64,000 nt of DNA from Mansonella perstans (lineage: Eukaryota; Nematoda; Chromadorea; Rhabditida; Onchocercidae), in the NCBI GenBank assembly GCA_037074765.1, contig JBAMDO010000036.1:434001-498000 (forward strand), given 5' to 3'. Positions 51,401 through 63,471 of the stretch are shown in pieces. Within the stretch, counting starts at the first letter, position 1. The number at the start of each line of letters is the position of its first letter. Below the pieces are notes generated by a model. That model did not search any database, was not told the origin of the DNA, and saw only the letters and a program-made list of their open reading frames with translations. The position numbers were made by a program, and so were the translations under genes.

Positions 51401-52221
51401 TTCATTGCAACATATCAATCAGATTGTTTTCTGCATGTAAATCTATCTTTTTTGCTATTTTCTTCCACCGTTTCAAAAGTTTTTGTCACATGAAATATAC
51501 CAGGAAACATTGTATGATATCATCAAATGCACAGCAAAACAATTAACCAAATTTTCTTTCAATTTTCCCTAATTCCACAACCCTTTCAACGAAAAAGTCA
51601 CTGATCATTTTTTTATTTTGCATTTCAATTTTTTTCCTTCAATTTTGAAGAAACAAAAAACCAAATGATGAAAAATGTCATGAAGTCAAATCTCGAAAGC
51701 GTTCGAAATTGATGGAGAGAAAATCACTCATGCGAAACAAGATCCAGAAATTTGTGACAATTTGTTATTTCCGTAAAATAGAACAAGTGAATAATTCAAT
51801 ATCATTATCTTTTACATCAATTTTTTATACGTATGCTCTCAATCCATTCCTTTGCCATCCGACTGCGAAATGTGGAGAACAGTACAAAAACCGGTCGCAG
51901 TACAAAAACCAGGATGTCGGAACACAAAGACAAGAAATTTTATTTCTTAAACATTAAAGATTCGCCAATCACTTTTTCGTTGTTGAAGAAAATGTTTGGA
52001 GTTTGAGCGGTTAGAAAAATGCGCAGTAGGCTTAGCAGTCGCATGTGCTAGGTATTGTCTGAAACGGCTATTATTAATTGTCTAATAATTGAATAATTAG
52101 ACGAATCCAGAAAAGTTTTTGGTAACTTATCGTGGGTTGGTTTCGAATGTGGCATTCATCCTATTTTTGATTTCAGTATGCAGAAAGTTGAATTTTCAAA
52201 AGTCAAGATCCAGGCAGAAAT
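48462..52221. other. gene-poor stretch with two isolated coding-like segments
   Basis: Mostly AT-rich sequence without recognisable genes. Two plus-strand open segments look protein-like. 48908-49126 is 72 codons preceded by ACTAG and contains KSGCVNGDKNLFLEKFRKSP. 49574-49761 is about 62 codons and contains NCAASNDGRWRSSDHGIEFK and SDWRHELRNTVYESVEIWPQ. Neither belongs to a family I know, and I could not link them by splice sites. The second has noticeably higher GC than its surroundings. They may be relic exons. Confidence 0.35.
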
Positions 52222-52988
52222 GTAGTATCAAACAAAATAACTCATTGTTTCTTTCATGTCTGCTCATAACTTATCATTTTTAGCAATGATTTTAGCAATT
52301 CACTTTCTCATTAGTTGCAGCAACATTTTGTCACATAAAATTTGCCGTTGTAGTGCTTGGATACGATATGATTATCGTCGAAATTTGAATTGCATGGATA
52401 TCAGAAAAAAGAATTTGACTTCAGCTATTTCAATAGTAAGCATTCAGGAAAATAATTACTTTAGAGAAATAACTGTTTAATTAATATCATCCAAAAAGAG
52501 TTCTTTGAAAACGACATAAAATTAGATATTGGATTCATTCATAAATGTTATTATTCAAATTAAATGCAAAATCTGTTTTCAGTGGAACCACAGAGCAATT
52601 CATTTCGAAATACGTTAAAATCATTTTTATTTAATAGATTATCAATTTAGTGAAAAGGTACTTATTTAATGAAAGTTGCTTTTTTTTTTTAAGAATCGAA
52701 AGACAACGTTTAAATTTCGACATAATTAGCTTAAAATATGTTGGCAATAAATCTTGCATTCGTCCTGAATGTTTACTATTGAAATAACTGAAGTCAAATT
52801 CTTTTTTCTGATATCCTTGCAATTCAAATTTCGGTGGTAATCAACTTATCCAAGCACTGCAATGGCAAATTTTATGTGACAAAATGTTGCTGTGACTAAT
52901 GAGAAAGTGAATTGCTAAAGTCATTGCTAAAAGTGATAAGTTATGAGCAGACATGAAAGAAATAATGAGTTATTTTGCTTGATACTAC
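52222..52988. repeat. inverted repeat, ~228-bp arms, 314-bp spacer
   Basis: The left arm 52222-52449 is the reverse complement of the right arm 52764-52988 at roughly 85-90% identity (for example GTAGTATCAAACAAAATAAC against GTAGTATCAAGCAAAATAAC). The arms carry short open frames but no recognised protein. The outer edge of the right arm abuts the collagen relic. It could be a non-autonomous fold-back transposon or an inverted duplication. Confidence 0.92.
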
Positions 52989-52989
52989 G

Positions 52990-53312
52990 GCCACCATCGG
53001 ATTAACTAGAACCACCAGATCTACGGAGACTGCCGAGAACACCACCGGGACCATTGAGATGCCAGGGAAAGAAGGGAACCAGGAAAACACAGATTACTGA
53101 ATTAATGAGAACAGAAGGATCAAAAGGATAAATGGGTAATACGTGACACAAATGGGAATGTGTTAGCAGGACCTTTCGGAGCATCGGGGAACCAAGGTAA
53201 TGTAGGACCACATGGACTGAAAGGAGCAGAAAGTCCACTGGATCTACTAGGTGCGCCGAGTCTGCGAGGACAAATAGGTCCACGAGGCGATCCTGGACTG
53301 CCAGGGCTTTGA
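52990..53312 (+). pseudogene. collagen triple-helix relic
   Basis: From 53169 the plus strand reads GPF-GAS-GNQ-GNV-GPH-GLK-GAE and, after two broken triplets, GAP-SLR-GQI-GPR-GDP-GLP-GL and a TGA at 53310-53312. This is a Gly-X-Y repeat of nematode collagen type. Upstream (52990-53110) the same kind of reading survives with stops and many Gly codons changed to AGA or GAA (for example PPDLRRLPRTPPGPLR). No signal sequence or cysteine knot domains remain. The GTGAGT at 53334 could be an old donor. Dead gene or captured fragment. Confidence 0.75.
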
Positions 53313-53334
53313 AAAGGGAGTACCGAAAAATAAG

Positions 53335-55500
53335 GTGAGTCTTTTTGATAATTCTTTCTTCTTTCAAGTGAACATTTTAAATTAATTATCCCGATTAATT
53401 TACATAATCATTTCTGCTTGACGATATAATTATAATTATAATTGCAGCAACACTGACGAATTATGGCACGATATATTTGGATGGTAATTCGATGCATTCA
53501 AAAAACTCTAAACTTATAACGTGATTAACAAGATGAAACTGGAATTTTTGTAAGTATTCAAACAATTAAGTCTGATAGTCACATCTTGATGAATTAAAAA
53601 TATCAAAAGACTAGCAGAGATCAGTGAAGGGGAGGATAAGTGCAAAAAACGAAAACTCATAAATTCTGAATCGGATGATGCCTTTCTTCAAAGTTTGATT
53701 ACACGGCAAAAATGAATGGCAAAAGTTTCTGGCTGTTTCATATTTTGTTCCCTTAATATAATAAGCCAAGTAATGATTTCGTGTTTGTAGCAAACCATAA
53801 GCTGTTATCACCAACAAGTATCTCTGTAAAAGCACATTAACATGAAAGGGATTCTTTCCTTTCTGGCCATAGTTCCGGTGTTCAGTGAGCTATCAATGAT
53901 TATGTAATTTCTTTCTGTGTTTAAGTAAATATTTTTATATATTGTGTGTATCAGTGGAAAGTTCAATGTGCTAAAATTTGATCTTTATTGATACTAATTC
54001 AGAGTTTTACTTCTGAATAAAGTAGCATTGATGAATTAATTCATTGTATTTTGATGAGTTAAAAGTTTAGTTATGAGAATGAAGTCGACAAATTGGTGGC
54101 CAATGACCAAAATAAAAAGTCGGCCACTCTACGAGCTCGATAGTGTATTTAGATTAAATGGTTATTGGATGAGATGTAGGATCGATATTCGGACTTGTAA
54201 TTCAATAATACAGGCAAAATATTATTGACTTAATAAATTTGAAGTAGTCTGCAAATATCAATAGCTCCCAGCAATACATGTGCTAAGACGGAAGGATAAT
54301 TGACAAATGCAAAAAAATTTCTTCATATTCACTAAAGTTTGCTGTAATATGAAAAGGAAAAAGTTCTGAGTGTCATGTCGCAAATACAAGTGCAAATGAC
54401 ACTCAGACTAATTCGAACGAAGCGTCAAAATATGTTAACTGAAAAAAAAAAAAAAAAAAAAAAAAAAACGTAAAATAGCATTGAATCGTAAATCAACTAT
54501 TAAAGCAATAGTGGTGTAATTTCCAGTAAGCCAATTTTTTGAAAACGAAAAGTAACATGAAACAGATGTGGCAATTTACAGTACATTAATCTGAATTATT
54601 ACAAACAACATGAGCTGAGATATAATGCTAATCATTGAAGGCTTTCGAAAACACACATACAAATACAGCTATATTTGATGATCACAGTATGAAATCACTG
54701 TTTATTGAAGTTTCGAATTTCTCAGGATTTTACAGTCTCCTGAACAAGAATATTTCATGTGGAAAATATAAAGTGGTATGATCAACATATTACTGCTAAA
54801 AGTATTTTTGTAATCACATCTCACCTGATTCGTATATTACATTAAGCAATTCATACTTCCAATCCAAAAATGTTCGCTTAAATTCAATTCCATGATCATT
54901 AGAATGCCGGTAATCTATCATTATCTACAGTGCAACTTACAAAATTATCCTTGTTTAAATGTAAAATAATAAATTATGCAAAATATAGTTTGAGCAACAA
55001 TAACATTCCCTTCTTTTTATAAATGTTAACAATGGCTAATGGCTCTAGCTTTGTCTGTTTCATTATTATTATTATTACTTTTTATTAATTGTTTATTTCA
55101 ATAAAATGTCATTGCTAAATTCTGCTTTTTTCGTATATAATTGTTACTAAAGTAATTATTTGTTCAATAATAAATATTAATTCTTATCATAATGATTTAA
55201 ATGATATAAATTTATGATCAACTTTTATATTTCTGTTCCAAAATTTGTAATTGTAACTGTATATTTTATATTCACATATATCATTTGTATGCTTTATAGC
55301 ATTCTAACAGCGAACTATTTGTAAAATGGCATTATTCATATTAAATCTTCAATTAAATGAGCAAATAAGACAGATAAAATCGAATGAACTATCAGTATAT
55401 AACTTATCACTTGATAACACTGAATCATTGATTCACTGATAAATCAGTAAATCAATGATATCACTGATTTACTGATAGCATTTCTGACACTCTTATCTGT
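53335..55500. other. gene-free stretch with a small hairpin and poly-A run
   Basis: No supported exon. Contains an 11-bp inverted repeat (54366-54376 with 54396-54406, arm CTGAGTGTCAT, 19-nt loop), a poly-A tract at 54442-54468, and a near-perfect 34-bp palindrome at 55443-55476. Confidence 0.6.
55443..55476. repeat. 34-bp near-perfect palindrome
   Basis: ATCAGTAAATCAATGAT followed directly by its reverse complement with one mismatch. A related TCACTGATAAATCAG lies immediately upstream. Confidence 0.9.
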
Positions 55501-55502
55501 AT

Positions 55503-55725
55503 TTTTTTCTTAGTACCATCATGAAACTCTAAATTTCTTGATCGAATTCCTCCGCAAATTAATGGACAACTCAGAAAGACTAATCGATAGCCGCACTAAA
55601 TGCTCACACAATGAACATTTCTTAGCTGAGAAATACATCACATCAATGTTGCCCAACTGGGAATTGAACTTATTGACATCATTCAATTGAGTGAAATCAC
55701 ACAAACCACTACACCACTAACAAAG
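55503..55725 (-). mobile_element. tRNA-derived SINE-like element
   Basis: On the minus strand the element begins near TTAGTGGTGTAGTGG, which contains an RNA polymerase III A box (TGGTGTAGTGG, 55716-55706). A B box follows 36 nt later (GTTCAATTCCC, 55669-55659), then CAGTTGGGCAAC like a degraded acceptor side. A non-tRNA body of about 150 bp follows, and the element ends in an A-rich tail (AAGAAAAAAA, about 55505-55515). The anticodon arm is not conserved and the acceptor stem pairs poorly, so it is not a working tRNA. The 61-codon minus frame inside it is incidental. Confidence 0.6.
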
Positions 55726-55959
55726 TATCACAACATTGTGACATACTATAATCTCAGTAAAAGTGGTTAAAGAAGTAAGAAATAAATTGATGTTGTAGAT
55801 ACTTTAGCAATTTAACAATATTGATTAGCACCCGAAATATGTGATAAAACCCTGAACAACATCATATTTTTGAGACTTGGCTATTTTTGAAACTTGGCTA
55901 AGCGAATGCTGGGTCTCTTTACCGGTGATTGAGAAGATTGATGTGGGATAGGCAAAGTT

Positions 55960-56175
55960 TTGCATAGAATACAGCGGAATATATCTGCTTATGCGGTATG
56001 TGGTACTAATCAGCGTATGCAATCATTTCTTCTCAATGCTGATTCTGCTGCAAAATTCGAAGGAGATAGTAGCATTAGAAGTAATGTTTCTGTATATCTT
56101 CCGATTAGAAGCCAGAATGGACTATTGAAATTAAAATATATGAACGAAGCAATGAAAACTATGATTTTACATTGA
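55960..56175 (+). other. coding-like open frame of unknown nature
   Basis: 71 codons containing NADSAAKFEGDSSIRSNVSV and YLPIRSQNGLLKLKYMNEAM, ending in TGA. Composition is more protein-like than neighbouring frames, but no family, intron or partner exon was found. It lies directly upstream of the second copy of the dispersed repeat. Probably a gene relic or chance. Confidence 0.25.
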
Positions 56176-56369
56176 AAAAATGAAATTAAATCTTCCATTT
56201 AATTCATTTCAGTATTCCTGTCTTGCATACTAAATTCTTTCCTTCAGAATCATATAATTTCCTAAACTCCGAATGATATTTCAAAAATAAATAATATACT
56301 AATAGAATAACTTCGAATATCGAATATCACGAAGATTTCAAGCTAATCTCTCCTTTCTAGATGAATTTC

Positions 56370-56645
56370 AAAATATCGGATCATAGATTTCCTCAAAAAA
56401 AAAAATCTTAATCTTATCAAACATTTAAACTAAGTGTTGATTGTTGATACGCATGCGAAACGCAATTTTCGAAAGATTTTGTCGGAATAATAATTGAAAG
56501 CAAAAATAGTACCATGGAATAAGCATGAATAATATAATTGAAAATATACCCGTAATAAACGACAGAATGGATTATAATTTACATAGCAAAATATAATTAC
56601 AGATTTCAACATTAATTTGGCTTAATTATAAATTAGGAAATAAAA
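56370..56645. repeat. dispersed ~260-bp repeat, copy 2
   Basis: Same-orientation partner of 42135-42405, with scattered substitutions. The shared core includes TTTTCGAAAGATTTTGTCGG and ATAGTACCATGGAATAAGCA. Confidence 0.85.
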
Positions 56646-57073
56646 CTTGCAAATTATGCATTATGAAAGAATTCAATAATTCGCATTTAGGATCTAGAAA
56701 CTACAAATACTTAATATTTTGAATAAAAATGATCAACACACGACGTTCTTCAGTAAACTTTTCGCAATTTGATATATAGAGTCGTAAACATCTGTCAAGC
56801 ATTTCTCGAATTCGGAAATGATTTAATGAAATTTGTCAAGTTATTGAATCATTGGCTCATTAAAGATGCAAGTAACTGAAAACAATAATTACTTTAATTA
56901 ATGTGATTAATTACATGCACAAATAGATTCGATTATTTCTCTCCTGCACTTATTATAATTAAAATTGATTTAATAATAAACTGAAATAAAGCTATCGGTA
57001 TTGCACAAAATTAATACTACTGATTATTAATGATTTAATAAATTTGAATTAAATATAGAAGCAGGAAACATCC
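56646..57073. other. gene-free stretch downstream of the RasGRP-like gene
   Basis: About 430 bp of AT-rich sequence likely including the 3' UTR of the RasGRP-like gene. Nothing else recognised. Confidence 0.5.
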
Positions 57074-60000
57074 TTATCTATCACCGGAAGTATTAGTGGA
57101 ATCGTTCATTTCGGAAACCGATAAGCATGAGGAATTATCATCGAATACTTCTTCACATGCCAAAAATGGTGCAACATTTGTACTTGGTGATCCAGGTGAA
57201 CTTGTTATCCTTAAAATAGTCTAATCACCTTCCAGTATATCAGTATTACTTCTTATTGGTCATTTATGAACTGCAAGAAATAGCGATAGTATAAATACGT
57301 CAAACATAGTTTTCAGCATTGCAAATAGTCAATAAGAAAATTTATTGTGTAAATAGTGTAAAATAATGAAAAATAAAATAATTCAAATGACTAAATGGAG
57401 AGTTTCTAAAATATTCAACAGCTGTGCAACAAATTACCGACAATAACACTCTGTATCAGAATGATCACGATTCTTTTTTGAATGTGATCGTAATTGTTGC
57501 AACATTTTGCATGCTGTAGATGAGAAACATTCTGTTGTCGTACTATCCGGTGAATCATTTCCTAATGTGGCACTAGTTGTTCTCAATCGGGAAATTGATC
57601 TGGAAATGATAAGTAGTTTGATTTGTTCGAATGAAAATATTTTAAAACATAATAATTAAAAGAAAAAAATTCAAGGTTAGTCATTAAACGAGAACTGAAG
57701 ATTTGAAATATCTGAAAAATTCGGGGAAGATGAGAAGTGGAGAAATTTGTCTCGTTAACTCGTTAACTTAATGATTTTTGTCTTTTGCTAACAACGCATT
57801 TGAGAATACTGTTCCGGACCGTCTGGTCCTCATAGTACTCAGTGAATTGCTTCTACCAATTATGACGCCACTATCGGACGTCGAACATACGGAAATCTCT
57901 CAAATTGAACCCATAGCAATAGACGTCAAAACTGCCCCATACAATCTAAAAGTTAGTGATGTCTCGATGATAGGTGGGTGGGAATTTTGTTAAAACTTTT
58001 TATTTTTGATTTTAAATTAAAACCGAAATTACAAAATGAAATTTTGAAACTTTAAGACCCACTTGATACCAGGTAAAAGCTTCCGGGTTGCTCTCGCTGA
58101 CTCTGTTTTGCAGTTACCAAATCGACGACATTCTACAACGACACGGCCTCTACATGTTCGATGTACAGTAAGCCCACAATCATGACATTTGAAGCCTTGT
58201 CGAATTATAACCCATAACTATAGGGAATTCAAAATGATATAATGTACACTACAAAAAGTAACTTCCATATGAACTGTTGCAAGAAAATTATGATAAATTG
58301 ATCATATGGACATAGAACTAAAAGGACGAGATAATTCTGAAAAAAAGAACAAATTAAATATTTCTAGAATGCATTTTTGAACAGAGAGAAATATTTGGAA
58401 CCATTATTTAAGAAGCAAAAAGGGCACACCAATGGTCTATTTAATGCTCACAAATGCCATTATCGATTTACAGCTTTTTTTTTTCTTTTGGGAAAAGAAT
58501 AACTTACTAATTTATCACAATGAGCACATACTGTAGGTGTCAAAAAAGTTGTTTCATGAAAATTATGCTGAAATTCACGGCGGAAATCTACCGAATGTTT
58601 GCAAATTTTAATAAAGTAAGCATTCATTTCATATTTACTAATGACTCCATCCCTGTAAAAAAAATTTAGCTATAAAAAAATTCGAATATTTTCAAATCGA
58701 TACAATTATGATCCGTCGAGCTGATAGAAAATGGAAATAGTTTTAGATTTGTCATATAATTAATTAAATGTGTATTCATATAATCAATTTACTTTTTTTT
58801 TTCATTTTATTGCTCTTTCGAGTTAGTTCGTACTATTCTTATATCAATATATTAGCAATAAAATTTAGGCATTAAGTTTCCAAAATTATCCTGGAACTCT
58901 GGCATTCATAGTAAATTCGATCTCAATGTCATTACTAATTTCCAGAAGTTATATATTTCATCTATAGAATATTATTTCATGAAAATTTCAGTTTTAACTT
59001 TAATTTCAAAATGATCTCTGTATATTAGAAATAAAAAATCTATGTTGATATTAATTTAATAATGGAAGTTGAGATTTCGTTTTCGTTAACAAATTAATCA
59101 GTGGAAGAAAAAGCTTTAAATATTTTTTTAAAATAAATTAATTCCTTCAGTTCTTTCTCCTCTCTTTCTCTTTCATTATAAAATTATCTCTTCTAAAGAT
59201 AGACGTATTCACTAGTTATTGGTATATAATTGCATATAGGAGAAATGAAAACATACTTATCAGTATCGATAGCTCCAAAAGGAGCAATGAATGGAAAATT
59301 GATTGAAATTCGTCGAAATTCACTTTCAGAAATGCAACCATCCTTATTGTGATCATAATTTTTAAATACAGCTTCTACCATTGCGGCAACATGTTTGTTG
59401 ACAATTTCTGAGTCTAATGTACTACTTACGCCTGATGCCCAATCCGCAAATAATACCGATTTTGTTGAACTTTGAAACTGTAAAGAAAAAAGTGGTAACT
59501 AACTACTTAATATATGATGTTAAAACATTAAGTTTATTCAACCTTCTTCGATATTTTCTGAATAAATGGTACTTGCAATAAATCAATAACTCATTAATTC
59601 ACCAACCATTAATTTATTGTCATTTTTTTATTAATAAATATTTGTATAACACAGTCAATTTGTTCGGCTTTTTATTTACTTCACTTATTTTATTTGAAAT
59701 TTAAAATTTCAAATCAAAGCTTACGCTAAGAAGTGTACGAGGCTCATGTTTAAGAGAAAGGCGATAAATATCATCTTCGTTATACTTGTAATCCAATGAC
59801 ACCTATATAAGTAATTTCTTCTTTAAAAAGAAGAAAAGAAAAGGCAATAAGAAATTTAATTACTCCAAGAATAGAAACTGATTCTTTACATAAACATTTG
59901 CAAAAAATAATGATTAGCCAATTCGTTAAATTTTTTTTTCTGCTGTATTTTTTTCTCTGCACTCAAATCACTAATAACTTGCTGGAGTAAATCGGGATTC

Positions 60001-63000
60001 GATTACGAGGAAATTTGAAAAAAAAGATTTTCATACCTTAAGCGTATCAATAAGATCAGTATTAGCATCAGGAAAATTGTGAGGAGTACGATTGAAATTG
60101 ACAAAACACGATAAATGAATCGCTAAAGATGGGATTTTTCGGTATGAAATAAGGTAGCAATGTCCCGAATTCTGATTTTTTATCAATAAACTTATCAGAT
60201 CTTTCAAATGGACACCCCTATAATTCTTTTTTTATGATTAATAAATTTTTTTTATGACTAATGAAAACTAAATGAAAACATTTTGAAAATAAAAAGATAT
60301 AAGAGAAGATGTATTTTTTTTGATTCCCAAATTTAAAATATTTGAAGGAATCAATCACTGTCAATATAGCGTGCTTGAAAATAAAGTCAACGTGAAAATT
60401 AACATTGAAATCAAGACGTAACATTTTTGCACATATCATATGACTTTACGTTAATTTTGGTGATAAATTTCCATTTGGTGAATATTAGTGAGAATTTTAT
60501 TAAGCACAGGAGTTTGTATATAGCACGATCTAAACGGATAATGACAGGTAGTTGATGTGATCTCATTGAGGTCAAAGAAGGTCAGAAGGAATTTTAATGT
60601 TTGGTGTATTACTAAATAATATGATAAACAATCAGTATTTTTGAAAAATGAATTGAGTAGATAAGTTGTAAAACAATATTCTGAATGGAAAGATATGGGA
60701 AGATATCATTTTCATGATTAAATATTAAAGAAAAACTTACATGATTGGAATGCAAAAAGATCCCGAACTCTCATGTAATGCTTTACGATAACAAGCAAAG
60801 TTTGAAGTTGAGGAGAGAAGTTGCGTGAAATGATTGAGTTCCTGGAATAATTTTTTCCGTAAGTTAAAATAATCATCACTGTAGTAAAACCATAAATATG
60901 AATGACAACCATAAATATTAAAGAATACTGGAATAATTATTGTAAAGGAAAAAAGGAAAAACTGTTTTTAATTAGAATTTCAGTATCTTTAAAATGATGT
61001 ATAAAATGTGCAATTTATAAAAACACATGGATATTAGATGGTACAGGAAATAATTTTTAATTAAACATCAAAAATTTTAATTTTATAAAAGTATTGAAAA
61101 GGAATTTTTAATTGATAACAAATTTGTCATTAATAATAAAATGCCATATAAACGTTTAAGATGCAAAAATGACTCTTAAAATGAATAACAAATTCTAAAT
61201 AATTTTTTAATACCAAGAAAAACAATAAAAAATCAAAAAAATTTGCAATACTAATATGACATTGAGAATGGGAATGAGTGATGACTATTTTGAAAATTGA
61301 TAGTAGTTTAAATTAATTAATTTAACTTAAGTTTCAAATCTGCTTGTCTAAGTTTTCATAATAAAAGATCAAAAAAATTTATTGTAACCTTTAAGGAAAT
61401 TTGAACTTTTTGCAAATAAATAAATAAACAATCCAACAAACGGATCAAAATTGGATTTATTAGTCCACAATGGCCATTATGAAAGGCCCGAAAATAGAAA
61501 TAATAGTGAAGCAAAAACCTTTTTCAATTCACTTGATAAAGCAGATGATGTTTTTGATAAACGAGCAATGTTGCTATGTGTTATACCACCAATAACAGCC
61601 ATTAAAGTATTGAAATTATTCATTCGTCTGAGGTACTGAAAAGCCATAATAAAGCACTCACACATATAAAGCACATAATACTCATTATTGATGAGTCAAG
61701 AAGGACTTGAAAGAAATACAGGCGTTGGAATCATTACGCTCTTAATGTATGGATAGCATAAACTTGAAAATATAATTTATCGAATTTTATCGAAATAATT
61801 TAACCATAATGCTTATAACAGTGACGTTTGAAGTTGGCTAATTTTTGCCTTTACCAAACTTACATTTATATTTTTTTATTTTTTAAACAATTTAATTGCA
61901 AATAAATTGAATTTTTAGATGGAATACTAAGATGGAAACAAAGAAAAGAAATTGATCAACAAATAAATCAAACAGATACATATCTGAAATGTTTATGCTT
62001 TCGAATTTTGAAAACCGAATTTGAAATGATTTCATAGCAATAATGACAAACCTTTGCCACATGAATGAATTTAGTGATAATTTCAGCACGTTCAGCAGGC
62101 GTTCCTTTATTCAAAATCATACACTGTATCCAGTTTGACAAGTTCTGCAACTTGAATTTTTGAACGATTCCTTTAGAAAAGTTTAACTACAATTAAGTGT
62201 CATGAAAATCAATTAATTAGCACATATAATTTTGTGGGTAACACTCCTAGGTCAGATCATATCAATTTTTCTTTTTTATTTATTCTTAAATAGAAATAGT
62301 ATGCTATCAAACAAATAGTATCTAATATTTTTAGAGTACAAATAGATAGTTTGCATAACATTTTGCAGCCGACAATGGTAAATTAAAATCACAAATTTAT
62401 CGCTGTTGATTTTCGTTATATTTTAATTTGGAAATTAAAATTAATGAAACGATTTATGTTACCTAGGAAAAAAAAATTTATAATATTCTTTTTTATAACA
62501 TAATACTTACGTTGAAAATTGAAATCGATCTCTCTAAAAGAGGCGTACGTGAAAGATTTCCATCTATACAATACTGTTTCAGTTCACTGATCTATAAATT
62601 TTATAAAAATTATCGAATTATTTTATTACTGACTGCAAGGTTATTTTTCAGAAATCACTTACTGGAATCCTGAATAATGCTCTATAATCAATATGACTCA
62701 GTGACACAGCAATCTCTTCAGGACTCCATTCATTAAATGATAATGAACATTGGCGATTGAGTGGATTTCTAACCGAGATATTTCGAATCCACGAGTGAGA
62801 AGGACTGAAATCAATTAATTTTTAAAGAAACTGAAATATTGTGAAAAAAAATAGCTTTTTGAGGCTTTTAATGAATTTTTCATCCCTCACATTAATTGTA
62901 TGTATCATAGTTCTCATTGTATTTGCGTAGAACTTTTCAAGCAATAAATCAATTGTAGTTTGAAAGGATTATTTATTTTGAAGAAGTCAAAAATATTATT

Positions 63001-63471
63001 TTGTGGAAATTAAAAAAATAAATACATTTTAATCAAAGAAGCTTCTTTATCAATTAGCAATAACCTTTGGGAAAAAATAATTTTAAAATTTTATAAAGAA
63101 TACGAAAAAAATATTGATAAATTTCAATAATTTTAACAATAGCAACATTATGATGTATATAGACTTACATATTGATTCAATTGGCATGGAATTTAGCAAA
63201 TTAGTGAAATCATCATGTTTAGAAGTCATTGCTCAGTTTAGAATTATATTGCAATTCTTTTAAATCGAAAGAAAAGTTACGATGAGATAACATACAATGA
63301 TGAGAGGTCAAGAAGTGTATCAGAATTAGGAATATTTCTCGATACAGCTAGTAATTTAAGTCGTTCAACAAGGCTACGCAGAGATGCATCAAAATGTGTT
63401 GGACATATCCGGATCCAGTATCCAACTGCTCGACATATCCGTAAACGAATACCATTATCATTTGTTGCATC
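57074..63471 (-). CDS. rgef-1: RasGRP/RGEF-1-type Ras guanine-nucleotide exchange factor (5' end outside window)
   Basis: Diacylglycerol- and calcium-responsive activator of Ras/Rap at membranes. Fourteen minus-strand exons: 63471-63296, 62804-62663, 62591-62511, 62144-62052, 61635-61519, 60841-60741, 60217-60037, 59802-59725, 59477-59257, 58652-58508, 58217-58070, 57898-57793, 57599-57438 and 57209-57074. They are in phase, 628 residues. Order: RasGEF-N end (RAVGYWIRICPTHFDASLRS); CDC25-type RasGEF core (FNEWSPEEIAVSLSHIDYRA, NLSNWIQCMILNKGTPAERA, MNNFNTLMAVIGGITHSNIA, IMGVHLKDLI); two EF hands (DHNKDGCISESE and DTDKDGVISKYE, both with good calcium ligands); one C1 domain whose HX12CX2CX13CX2CX4HX2CX7C ligands are all present (HNFHETTFLTPTVCAHC through VVVEC). 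The Ser/Thr-rich tail (exons 12-14) is less certain. 5' exons lie beyond 64000. Confidence 0.92.

Noticed and set aside
51709..51957. 82-codon plus-strand frame
   Set aside because: Low-information composition, an internal 15-bp direct repeat (CAGTACAAAAACC twice) and no family resemblance.
53002..53367. 121-codon minus-strand frame
   Set aside because: It is the antisense of the collagen Gly-X-Y relic, whose skewed codons keep the opposite strand open.
55651..55725. Functional tRNA gene
   Set aside because: A and B boxes are present but the acceptor stem pairs poorly and no anticodon arm can be drawn; SINE head or tRNA relic fits better.
57778..57993. 71-codon plus-strand frame
   Set aside because: It overlaps, on the opposite strand, exon 12 of the RasGRP-like gene, whose frame joins in phase to exons 11 and 13.
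63176..63231. Extra exon of the RasGRP-like gene reading MTSKHDDFTNLLNSMPIESI
   Set aside because: It has a GTAAGT after it but no upstream acceptor or phase that joins it to both neighbouring exons, while those two exons join each other in phase.
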